In this document: positions 27,281 to 35,674 of the stretch, piece by piece
Layout of the letters: every line of letters begins with the position of its first letter
Position numbering within the stretch: position 1 is the stretch's first letter
NCBI GenBank assembly: GCA_016779265.1
Contig: JADHNY010000020.1
Span: 1 to 46,376 of the forward strand
Origin: Pirellulales bacterium
Lineage (GTDB): Bacteria > Planctomycetota > Planctomycetia > Pirellulales > UBA1268
Direction: 5' to 3'
Length of the DNA stretch: 46,376 bases
Notes under the pieces: model-generated
The model's input: only the letters and a program-made list of their open reading frames with translations
What the model was told of the DNA's origin: nothing
Database searches by the model: none
Made by a program: the position numbers and the translations under genes

Positions 27281-29446
27281 ATGATCCAGACAACGAGAAA
27301 TACCGCCGTTCTGATCCACCTTCACGCCGGCTGCCGCTCGCTGCTGACCGCAGCAGTGCTCGTGGCTCTCCTTCTCTCAGCCCGTGATGCCACAGCTGAA
27401 CTCCACGCCGCCGCCGCCATCGTCGATATCACCCCGCAGCAGTTTCCGGTGTTCATCAACGGCGGCTTCACCGCCCGCAAAGGCGAGCCACGCGATGTCA
27501 AAGCCCGAGCGGTCGTGCTCGACGATGGCACCACGAAGATCGCCATGGTGGTGGCTGACAGCTGCATCCTGCCCAAAGACCTCATCGATGCGAGCAAGGC
27601 GCTCGCCAGCGACCGCACCGGCATCCCGGCTGATCACATCATGATCTCGGCCACCCACACCCACACCGCACCATCGGCGATCAGCGCTCTCGGCACCCCC
27701 GCAGATGAAACCTACGTGCCGTACCTCCGGCTGCGACTCGCCGACGCGATTGCGGAAGCCGCTGCAAAGCTTGAGCCCGCTGTGGTCGGCTTCGGATCGA
27801 TCGATGCCTCCGAGTTCACAGCACTCCGCCGCTGGGTGTTGCGGCCCGATCTTGTCCGTACCGATCCCTTCGGCGACCCCACGGTACGGGCCACGATGCA
27901 TGCGGCGAAAGACAACCTGCTCGGGGTGATTGGCGAGTCTGGACCAGAAGATCCCGAGCTCTCAGTGATCTCGCTGCAGACGCCAGAGGGCCACCCGATC
28001 GCCCTGCTTGCCAACTTCTCAATGCACTACTACGGCGGTGGCCCAGCAGCCGACTACTTCGGCAGCTTCTGCGACGCCCTCGAAACCCACTACACGCAGT
28101 CCCGCGAGATCAACGGCCCGACGCCCGTGGCAATCATGTCGCACGGCTGCAGCGGTGATATCTGGCGGGTCGACTATCGCACCGGCGAGCAGCAAGATTA
28201 CGACACCTTCGTCGCTGGCATGGTGGCCCGGGCCGTTGAGGCGATCGATGCCATTGGTGAACATCGCGACGCCGATCTCGCCATGGCCGAGCACCGTATG
28301 CCGTTGTCGTACCGGCTCCCCACAGCCGCTCGCCTGGCCTGGGCGAAGGGCATTGTCGAAAGCCTCGGTGACAGCCTGCCCACAACGCAGGAGCAGGTCT
28401 ATGCGATCGAACAACTGCAACTTGCCGAGCGAGGCAGCACTGAGGTCGTGGTCCAGGCGATCCGCATCGGCGACATCGCGATTGCCACCACGCCCACCGA
28501 GACCTACGCGCTGACCGGTCTCAAACTCAAACGCCAGAGCCCCGCTGCCCACACAATGGTGATCGAACTTGCCAACGGTGGCGATGGCTATATTCCGCCA
28601 CCTGAGCAGCATGCCCTTGGCGGCTACAACACCTGGCCCGCCCGTTCAGCAGGCCTTGAGGTCACCGCAGAGCCGAAGATCGTGGCGGCGTCATTGAATC
28701 TGCTCGAGGCGGTTTGCGACACACCACGGAAGCCACTCACGCCACCAGCGAGCCCGATGGCAACGCGGATCCAAAGCCTCGAGCCGCTGGCGTATTACCC
28801 GCTCGACGAGATGGCTGGCCCTGTCGCATCCGATGCAGGCAGCCACAAGCGAGACGCTGTGATTGAGGGGCATGCGACCTACTACCTGGCCGGCCCGAGC
28901 GGCCCCAGCTTCGCCGAAGGCACGACGATCAACCGCAGTCTGCAGTTGGTGGGCGGCAGGCTGGCCACTCGTGGAGCCGATCTGACCGACCACTTCACCA
29001 TCAGCATGTGGTGCTGGAACGGACTTGGCGGCGAAACCAGGGAGATTCAGGGCTGGCTCGCCTCCCTCGACCATACCGATTCCGTCAGCCCTGCTGGTCT
29101 CCACCTGGGCCTTGCGAGCACCGGCCCTGAGTCAGGCCGGCTGGTGCTCGATCTCGGCGGCACACGACACACAGGCACGGCCACATTGACTCGCTGGCAG
29201 TGGCACCACGTAGCGCTCGTGCGGGATGGCGACGCCTGGCGGCTCTATGTCGATGGCGTGCTCGACGCATCAGGCACGACTGCAACGGGCTTTGGCGTGG
29301 GCAACATGCTCTTCCTCGGTGGACGCAGCGACGGCGTGGACGGCTGGGAAGGCCGACTCGACGAGATCGCCCTGTTTGCTCGCAGCCTCTCGGCCGACGC
29401 CGTAGCCAGCCTCGCTCACGGCACGCCCACCACCGACACCCCCTAA
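27281..29446 (+). CDS. Neutral ceramidase-like protein with C-terminal LamG domain
   Basis: A secreted 721-aa protein with a signal peptide (about residues 1-39, ending ATA). The first two thirds match the neutral/alkaline non-lysosomal ceramidase N-terminal domain: AAAIVDITPQQFPVFINGGF, ISATHTHTAPSA with metal ligands His126 and His128, ANFSMHYYGGG, IMSHGCSGDI, and TPTETYALTGLKLK. From about residue 510 a concanavalin-like LamG domain follows, with LAYYPLDEMAG, WQWHHVALVRDGDAWRLYVDG and WEGRLDEIALFARSLSADAV. Ceramidases hydrolyse the amide bond of sphingolipids. Planctomycete paralogs are numerous and probably act on other amides or on glycans, the LamG domain serving to bind carbohydrate. 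AAAGGA precedes ATG 27281. The gene converges with the beta-propeller gene, with only two bases between the coding ends. Confidence 0.9.
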   Translation: MIQTTRNTAVLIHLHAGCRSLLTAAVLVALLLSARDATAELHAAAAIVDITPQQFPVFINGGFTARKGEPRDVKARAVVLDDGTTKIAMVVADSCILPKDLIDASKALASDRTGIPADHIMISATHTHTAPSAISALGTPADETYVPYLRLRLADAIAEAAAKLEPAVVGFGSIDASEFTALRRWVLRPDLVRTDPFGDPTVRATMHAAKDNLLGVIGESGPEDPELSVISLQTPEGHPIALLANFSMHYYGGGPAADYFGSFCDALETHYTQSREINGPTPVAIMSHGCSGDIWRVDYRTGEQQDYDTFVAGMVARAVEAIDAIGEHRDADLAMAEHRMPLSYRLPTAARLAWAKGIVESLGDSLPTTQEQVYAIEQLQLAERGSTEVVVQAIRIGDIAIATTPTETYALTGLKLKRQSPAAHTMVIELANGGDGYIPPPEQHALGGYNTWPARSAGLEVTAEPKIVAASLNLLEAVCDTPRKPLTPPASPMATRIQSLEPLAYYPLDEMAGPVASDAGSHKRDAVIEGHATYYLAGPSGPSFAEGTTINRSLQLVGGRLATRGADLTDHFTISMWCWNGLGGETREIQGWLASLDHTDSVSPAGLHLGLASTGPESGRLVLDLGGTRHTGTATLTRWQWHHVALVRDGDAWRLYVDGVLDASGTTATGFGVGNMLFLGGRSDGVDGWEGRLDEIALFARSLSADAVASLAHGTPTTDTP

Positions 29447-29448
29447 GC

Positions 29449-32037
29449 TCAGCCCGGGGCTCTCGGCGGCGTGTCGGTGTCGGTGATCCGACCATCCTCG
29501 TCTCGACGCAGACGGAGTTTCTCCAGGATCGCATCACTCACCAGCGTTGCCACCGGCGGGGTGCTGCCAGCGGCTGGCGGGCCGGCAGCTCGCCCACGAG
29601 CCTCCGGGGAAAGCCAGCGGCTCTCCAGGTTGCGAATCTTCTCGAATGCGAAACCGGCCCACGTGTCATCACCCACCGCTCGCGAAAGCGTGTGGATCGC
29701 CCCGCTGACATGAGTGGCATAGGCCACCTCGCGATCACCGACAGTCTCGATCGCCTGGACCGCCCATGTATCAAACAGTGGGAAGCCCTGTTCAAGCAGG
29801 TCGGTGAAGGCCGCCGGCCGCACCGGCAGCGGACGCTCATTGATCGGGATGTGCGGCTGATCATCAAGCCGCACCGACGCCAAGGCGGTCGATGGGTCGG
29901 TGAAATCGTGCACGCTTACCTCAGCGTCCGACACCGCGACCAGCTTGTCGCCCACCCGCACCGACCGCTCAATGCTTGCCTCATGGTCGATCGTGCCCAG
30001 CGGCACAATGCCTGTCTCCGCATCGAAATGCACCACTTCTAACGCCTGCTTTGGCATCGGTCGCAGCCAGGGCATCACGGCAGTCGCGGCGAGCGTCCAG
30101 ACACCATCAGGCCCAGGCATGGGATCGACGGGCCGCTCCCACCACCAGGAGACACCTTCGCTGGTCACGGGAACCGTGACCACACCCTTCTCCGGATAGA
30201 AGCCCATCGCCAGTGGATCACCATCTCCTCGCATCCAACGGTCACCAGTGATTGGTGTGCTGGTCTGACGGCCGCCGTCGAAGGTGTATCGGTGGAGCAG
30301 CTGTGGAAGCTCTGGGTCGTTCACATCAAACAGGGAGAGCTGAAGCCCGAGAAACCTGCCGCTTCGCTCATCGGCATCACGGCCGATCGCCAACAGCAGC
30401 CCATCGTCAAGCGGCTGCAGGTGGTCGGCGTAGCCAGGCACATGTAGCTCGCCGAGAAGCGTAGGAGCGGTCGGCACCGAGAGATCCACCACAAAGAGAG
30501 GATCCGTAAACCGGAAGGTCACAAAGTATGCCCGGTTGTCGACAATCCTCGCCGCGTAAAGCTGCTCATCCGCAGCAATTCCTCCGAGGCTCCCCACCAC
30601 CTCCAGCGAATCGGCGGCTGTTTCCAAGACCACCACGCCATGGCCATCAGCACGCTGCTGCACAACCGCCTGCAACACGCCGTCCGTCTCGCCGACCGCA
30701 AACCGGTTGAGCAGCGTGCCCTCAAAACTTCCCACTGCAACCAAGGCAGGTCCCGACTGACCGGTGAGTGTCACGTCAATCCGAGCAACGTCCGTCACCG
30801 GCGGCTCCCAGACCATGATCTCAGGCCGAAGTGCGATCACGGGCACACCGGGAGGCGTGAGCATGCCAGCGTGGCCAGCGAAGACATAAATCGAGTCGGC
30901 ACTGGCAAACACATCGGTCTGTCCAGATGTCAGCAGCCCGACCGAGTGAATCGCAGGCTCGCCGTCAGCCGCCACTTCTACCACAGCAACCGTGGTTAAC
31001 TGGCTGATCAGGTCATTGGCGGGGATGTCGATCGACGTTGCAGCAACCTGATCCTCAACAGCGGTCACCAGCCCCGCTGCGTCATAGCGGAACACCTTCG
31101 GCTGCATCGATTCGATCAGTTCTTCGGCAATCCGCTCGACATACGACGCCTGACTCTCATAGGTGCCCTCTGGTGTCCAGCGCCATGCTGGAGACACCAA
31201 CGCCGACGCAACAGCCCGCAGCGGAGAGACGTCTCGCGACATCGACACTGTCGGAAGGTCGCTCTGCTCCAAAGGTGGAATCACCGCAGGCGTTGGGGGC
31301 ACGAACGCATGATTCATCACCAACCGCAGCTGCCCTGCGACCATTCGAGACGCCACCAGCTGACCATCAACTCGGGTTCGACTTGCGACCGTCACCGATT
31401 GTGGATCAGAAACGTCGAGGACCGTGATGGTCGCATGGGGCGACCGAGTGAACCGCTTCCAGAACGGCGACTGAAACTCTCCCCAGGCCTCAGGCACGCG
31501 ATCACCAAACGAGGTCGTCAGGATCGTCAGCCGCGAGCCCGCCAAAAACATGCCGGCGGCCTGCTCGCGAGACGGCAGGTCAAACTGGCCAACAAGCTCG
31601 GGCGTGGTGCTGATGCCAGCCACAACCGAGAGGCGACCACTCCCGAGCGTGTAGAGCAGTTCTCCGTCAGTCTCAACCAGGTCTGCTTCATCGACTCCTG
31701 CCACCTGCGTGTTGGTCGACGAGGCGTCTGCAGACACAGCGACGCTACTGTCAGCGGCCATCGGAACCGGCATGCCGATCTCCCGCATGGACAGCCCAGC
31801 ATCGCCATAGGACATGACATCTGGCCCAAAGCCGTAAGCAGGTTGTCCAAACAGCCCCTGCCATCGCTCAACAGCTGCGGCTACAACCCAGTCAGAATAC
31901 GCCTCGTCACTGACAAAGGCTGCGACGCCGTCACCTTCAGCGGTAGTTCCGGTGTCTGCTGCTAGCAACAGCTTTGATTCGAGCCGTTCGACTCTGGCAT
32001 GCTGCGGCCTGATTCGGCCATGTCGTCCGCGTGACAT
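29449..32037 (-). CDS. Secreted beta-propeller domain protein (COG4880-like) with planctomycete 'LExxLLLA' N terminus
   Basis: An 862-aa protein. The N terminus reads MSRGRHGRIRPQHARVERLESKLLLAAD. The RVERLExxLLLAAD block is the short motif that opens many planctomycete extracellular proteins. The body matches the 'secreted protein containing C-terminal beta-propeller domain' family: STNTQVAGVDEADLVETDGELLYTLGSGRLSVV (about residues 107-140), LAGSRLTILT, repeated blades with VTLTGQ, LFVVDLSVPTAPTLLGELHVPGYADHLQPLDDGLLLAIG, and GDREVAYATHVSGAIHTL. ATG 32037 is preferred because AAGGAGAAGAGG precedes it; the open frame runs to 32139. The C-terminal tail is polar and may be a sorting or linker region. 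The exact role is unknown, but the fold suggests protein or polysaccharide binding. Confidence 0.88.
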   Translation of the reverse strand: MSRGRHGRIRPQHARVERLESKLLLAADTGTTAEGDGVAAFVSDEAYSDWVVAAAVERWQGLFGQPAYGFGPDVMSYGDAGLSMREIGMPVPMAADSSVAVSADASSTNTQVAGVDEADLVETDGELLYTLGSGRLSVVAGISTTPELVGQFDLPSREQAAGMFLAGSRLTILTTSFGDRVPEAWGEFQSPFWKRFTRSPHATITVLDVSDPQSVTVASRTRVDGQLVASRMVAGQLRLVMNHAFVPPTPAVIPPLEQSDLPTVSMSRDVSPLRAVASALVSPAWRWTPEGTYESQASYVERIAEELIESMQPKVFRYDAAGLVTAVEDQVAATSIDIPANDLISQLTTVAVVEVAADGEPAIHSVGLLTSGQTDVFASADSIYVFAGHAGMLTPPGVPVIALRPEIMVWEPPVTDVARIDVTLTGQSGPALVAVGSFEGTLLNRFAVGETDGVLQAVVQQRADGHGVVVLETAADSLEVVGSLGGIAADEQLYAARIVDNRAYFVTFRFTDPLFVVDLSVPTAPTLLGELHVPGYADHLQPLDDGLLLAIGRDADERSGRFLGLQLSLFDVNDPELPQLLHRYTFDGGRQTSTPITGDRWMRGDGDPLAMGFYPEKGVVTVPVTSEGVSWWWERPVDPMPGPDGVWTLAATAVMPWLRPMPKQALEVVHFDAETGIVPLGTIDHEASIERSVRVGDKLVAVSDAEVSVHDFTDPSTALASVRLDDQPHIPINERPLPVRPAAFTDLLEQGFPLFDTWAVQAIETVGDREVAYATHVSGAIHTLSRAVGDDTWAGFAFEKIRNLESRWLSPEARGRAAGPPAAGSTPPVATLVSDAILEKLRLRRDEDGRITDTDTPPRAPG

Positions 32038-32405
32038 ACCTCTTCTCCTTGGCTCGACGGATTCAAAGCGACCACCCACCGCCACTGCGTGCTTTGAAAA
32101 ACATGAGAGAGGCCCGGGGGCGTGATCTCTCATCATCACCGAAACGGTAGAGAACAGAAAACCGAAGGCACAACGGCACTTCCCCAGCCACCCGACCTCT
32201 GCAAGGCACCCACCAGACCACCACCGCGTGCAGCAAACGCTTTCTGAAAAAACGAGGGAGCCCCAGGGAGGCCAGGCCAGCCAGGGGGCATAGGCAAGGC
32301 CGCTGCATCGAAAACTGGGAAGGAGTCAAGTTCTCTCCGACTCCCGCCGATCGGCATTCCAAGGGCTGTTGCGGTCTTCTTGTGACAGGAGAACCAGCGG
32401 CCGCG
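32038..32405. other. Divergent intergenic region, about 370 bp
   Basis: This lies between the leftward beta-propeller gene and the rightward outer-membrane-like gene. The minus-strand ORFs crossing it (32063-32599, 32136-32690) have no ribosome site or recognisable domain and are antisense to the next gene. It contains the dyad at 32103-32133. I see no other structure. Confidence 0.45.
32103..32133. promoter_or_regulatory. Dyad ATGAGAGA-N15-TCTCTCAT, possible operator
   Basis: Perfect 8-bp arms (32103-32110 and 32126-32133) with a G/C-rich 15-base centre lie 66 bases upstream of the beta-propeller start. The spacing of the half-sites suits a dimeric regulator better than a terminator, and there is no T-run. 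No regulator gene is present nearby. Confidence 0.3.
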
Positions 32406-33455
32406 ATGCCGCGACCCCATGTGATCCTTCTCATGCGACGCCACACGACTGCTGCTGCGTTCGCGAGGGCTGAGCTTCTCGTCACGCTCGTCGCATTGCT
32501 GCTCGCTGCCGGCCCCCTCCACGCCGCACCGCCTCGCAACGCCTCGCCTCCCTGCCCGATTCCCGACACGCGGCTGGAACTCTGGCGGGAGTCGCTCATC
32601 GGCCCGCTTGAGACTGAATGCTGGACACCGCTGCGGGTGAGTGAGTTTTTCAGCGATGGCTGGGATCGCCCCTACGACTCCATCGACCACCGCGTTCCGC
32701 GGCAGACCTGGATCAACAGTGCCGACGGCGCGTTTTATCGCCTCGCCGTCATCTCTGGCACCTGGGCACAGGGAACGACTGAGGTCAGCGACACGGCCAA
32801 TGGAAGTCTGTTTCTGTTCACACCCTTCAACCGCCGCTTTGAAATCGGCTGGTTCCTCCCCTTCAGCCTGATCGCCCCAAACCCCGCATCCCCGGCCACG
32901 AGCACCACACGCGGCACCGGCGACCTCACCGTCGCGGCCCGTTTCCTGCTCGCCGAAGACAAGACCTACTCTTTGACAGCCAACTGCTATGTGCGGTGTC
33001 CGACTGGCTCACCGGAAACCGGCAATGGCGTAACCAGCCTCTCCCCGGACATCGAGTTTTGGACCCACCCCACGGGGAGGTGGGTGGTTCGTGGCGGCGT
33101 GGGCGTGACCGTCCCGACCAACCTGACTGCGGCGTCGCTGCCGCTGCTTGAAGAAAACCCGTGGACTGGCTTCAACCTCAGCCCCGGTCCGTTCAGCTCA
33201 TTCGATGCCCGCCTTGCGGCCGGCTACTACATGACGCCGAGTGATGCCCCCGTGCTCAAGCATCTCTGCGGCACGCTGGCCACCAACTTCCACACGCAGC
33301 TTTCTGGTGGCAACGCCAGCTACTTTAGCATCACGCCAGGCATGCGAACCGGCATCGGCCGCGACTGGTATCTCCTCGCCGGGTTTGAAGTTCCCCTGAT
33401 CGGCCCCCTGACCTTTTCCAACCAGGCGATCGTGCAGGCGATCAAAAACTTCTGA
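32406..33455 (+). CDS. Putative outer-membrane/transporter beta-barrel protein
   Basis: A 349-aa exported protein. A hydrophobic signal segment (about residues 24-41, LLVTLVALLLAAGPLHA) is followed by a mature domain of alternating polar and aromatic/hydrophobic residues, as in beta-barrels: FNRRFEIGWFLPFSL, GDLTVAARFLL, YSLTANCYVRCPTG, GRWVVRGGVGVTVPTN, FDARLAAGYYMT, and DWYLLAGFEVPLIGP near the C terminus. The pattern resembles the 'MetA-pathway of phenol degradation'/transporter group, and similar planctomycete proteins are annotated as hypothetical transporters. It ends with Phe, as many outer-membrane barrels do. ATG 32406 is preferred over GTG 32382; AGGAGAA lies upstream but rather distant (about 15 bases). 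It is followed by the redox/efflux cluster with a 150-base gap. Confidence 0.65.
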   Translation: MPRPHVILLMRRHTTAAAFARAELLVTLVALLLAAGPLHAAPPRNASPPCPIPDTRLELWRESLIGPLETECWTPLRVSEFFSDGWDRPYDSIDHRVPRQTWINSADGAFYRLAVISGTWAQGTTEVSDTANGSLFLFTPFNRRFEIGWFLPFSLIAPNPASPATSTTRGTGDLTVAARFLLAEDKTYSLTANCYVRCPTGSPETGNGVTSLSPDIEFWTHPTGRWVVRGGVGVTVPTNLTAASLPLLEENPWTGFNLSPGPFSSFDARLAAGYYMTPSDAPVLKHLCGTLATNFHTQLSGGNASYFSITPGMRTGIGRDWYLLAGFEVPLIGPLTFSNQAIVQAIKNF

Positions 33456-33606
33456 CACACAGGCCGAGCGGCGAAAAGGCGACGTCGCTGCCGTTCAAAA
33501 AAAACGTCCTGTGTCGCAAAATACAGCGGCACGATACCGTGGTAGGTGAGGACGTGGAACGTCCGCATTCTGCATGGGCAGAGCAGCCGACTGCCTGGAG
33601 GCATCG

Positions 33607-35661
33607 ATGATCATTTGCAGAGTCTTGGGGATCATCTTCGCGGGCGTTGCCTTTACCGCGGCTGCTGTAGGGGCGGACGACTCGGCAGTCGACGACTCGG
33701 CGGCAACGCCTTCTCCGTCCTCAACCGAACACCTCACAGCCCCATCTCTCGATGGCCAGCCGGTGGCATTTGCCGATCTGCTCGGCCGCGACGGCAAGGC
33801 CGTCTGCTACACCTTCCTCCATCCCACATGCCCACTCGCGCAGAGGTATGCGCCGGTGCTTGCCGAGCTCGACAAGGCGTTCGACGAGCAGGGGGTCCAC
33901 TTCGTGGGTGTGGTCTGCGAGTTTGACGATCCCGAGGAGATCACGAGCTATCGCGACGAGTTTTCCATCCACTTCCCCTTTCTCACCGACCGCGACTTTC
34001 ACCTCGCGGATGCACTCGCTGCCACCACAACACCCGAGGTTGTGCTCGTGGATGCCAGTGGCCGCACTCGGTATCAGGGACGCATTGACGATCGGTACAA
34101 GGTGCGGGGCGAAAAGTCACCCGGCACTCCAGAGCCTGATCTGAAGAATGCCATCCTCGACCTGCTCGCCGGCCGCGAGGTGCAGCTGCCAGTGACTGAG
34201 GCTGTCGGCTGCCCACTCGATCGACCGGAGGTGCCAACATCCCCGCCGCAGCCAGATCACGAAATCACGTATGCCGAAGATGTGCTTCCCTTTCTGCACG
34301 CTCAGTGCCAGCGTTGCCACAGCCCCGGCCAGGTCGGCCCCTTCACGCTGACTTCCTATGACGACGCAGTGGACTGGGTGGAACTGGCCATCGAGGAGAT
34401 CGAGGCGCGACGGATGCCACCTGCTCAGGTGGAGAGTGATTTTGAACTGCTGGGCAACAAACCTCCGACGGCCGAGCAGCTGGCGATGCTGCGGGAGTGG
34501 GTGAAGACCGACATGCCGGCCGGCGATCCGGCGAAGACCCCCAAGCTCCCGCCGCTGCCCGACTACGGAGCCTTTCAGGAAGACCTCGGGCCGCCCGATA
34601 TCGTGCTCGAGCAGCAGAGCCCCACACAGTTGGGAGCGCATGGCGAGGATCTCTACCGCAACGTGATCTTTCCGCTGAACAACAAAGAGGATCTCGCGAT
34701 CCGGGCCCTCCAGTTTCTGCCGGGCAATCGAGCGATCGTCCACCATTCCCTCACCGGCTATCTCCCGCGGGAGTCTGGGGTTGAGGCCATCGCGGACTGG
34801 GGCGGACGGGAGGGCATGAGCCACCCTGACGATCAGGCGGGGGGCTGGTATGACCCACACGGGCTAGGGTTTCGGCCGCCGCCGCTGCGAGATGACGGAA
34901 CACCGCGAACCAGTTTTCTCGGCGGATATGTGCCGGGCACACGGGCGGGCCTGGCAGGGCCAGGCTCGGTGTTCATCGTGCCAGCGGGCTCTGATCTGAC
35001 CGCGCAGGTGCACTATGTCCGCAGTGGAAAGACCGAGACTGATTCCAGCCGTATCGGGATCTGGCTGGCCGATGAAGCCGTCGCCGCAGACCCCAAGCGG
35101 AATCTGATGAACATCATTTATCTCACCGGCAGCTTTGGCGTGATTCCGCCGGGGGTCACAGATTATCGGGTCACCGGCAGCTACACGCTGCTCCAGGATG
35201 CCGAACTTGTGACGATCACACCACACACCCACCTGCTCGCGAAATGGCTTGAGGTGCGAGCCTGGCTTCCTGGTGAGGAGCAGCCGCAGCTCGTCGTGCG
35301 GGTGCCGAAGTGGGACTACAACTGGCAGCGCCCGTATTCGATGCAAACGCCGCAGCCGTTTCCTGCCGGCACGCGGTTTGAGGTGGAGTGCAGCTACGAC
35401 AACTCCGCAGGCAACCCGCAGAATCCATTCAGCCCGCCGCGGGCTGTTTGGCACGCCGAACAAGTCGTTGACGAGATGGTGCTGCCGATGATCCTGTTCA
35501 CCTCTAAAACCCCACTCGACCCAGCCGGAGCAAGCTTCTTTCGGTTCTACAGCGAAACGGTGCGGTCGGCCTTTCTCAAGCGGCTGGTCGATCGCCGCCA
35601 TAAATATGTCTCAGATGCTGAGGGCAACGTGACGCTCTCACCCGACTTCAAGGATGACTGA
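33607..35661 (+). CDS. Redoxin - cytochrome c - copper monooxygenase (PHM-like) fusion protein
   Basis: An exported 684-aa multidomain protein. Signal peptide to about residue 24 (VGA). Residues about 40-180 form a thioredoxin-like/AhpC-type domain with a single Cys in FLHPTCPLAQRYAPVL, a peroxiredoxin-like position. Residues about 215-300 hold a c-type haem motif (CQRCHSPG, near 234) with MPPAQ as a possible Met ligand. Residues about 310-670 match the copper type II ascorbate-dependent monooxygenase fold: HH in AIVHHSLTGY (near 377), QVHYVRSG (near 467), the HTH pair in ITPHTHLLAKWLEV (near 537) and a Met in VVDEMVLPM (near 624). GGAGG sits five or six bases before ATG 33607, which decides the start. 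It should act in the periplasm. The ABC transporter gene begins 13 bases after its stop. The substrate is unknown. Confidence 0.88.
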   Translation: MIICRVLGIIFAGVAFTAAAVGADDSAVDDSAATPSPSSTEHLTAPSLDGQPVAFADLLGRDGKAVCYTFLHPTCPLAQRYAPVLAELDKAFDEQGVHFVGVVCEFDDPEEITSYRDEFSIHFPFLTDRDFHLADALAATTTPEVVLVDASGRTRYQGRIDDRYKVRGEKSPGTPEPDLKNAILDLLAGREVQLPVTEAVGCPLDRPEVPTSPPQPDHEITYAEDVLPFLHAQCQRCHSPGQVGPFTLTSYDDAVDWVELAIEEIEARRMPPAQVESDFELLGNKPPTAEQLAMLREWVKTDMPAGDPAKTPKLPPLPDYGAFQEDLGPPDIVLEQQSPTQLGAHGEDLYRNVIFPLNNKEDLAIRALQFLPGNRAIVHHSLTGYLPRESGVEAIADWGGREGMSHPDDQAGGWYDPHGLGFRPPPLRDDGTPRTSFLGGYVPGTRAGLAGPGSVFIVPAGSDLTAQVHYVRSGKTETDSSRIGIWLADEAVAADPKRNLMNIIYLTGSFGVIPPGVTDYRVTGSYTLLQDAELVTITPHTHLLAKWLEVRAWLPGEEQPQLVVRVPKWDYNWQRPYSMQTPQPFPAGTRFEVECSYDNSAGNPQNPFSPPRAVWHAEQVVDEMVLPMILFTSKTPLDPAGASFFRFYSETVRSAFLKRLVDRRHKYVSDAEGNVTLSPDFKDD

Positions 35662-35674
35662 GGAACTCACCTGC

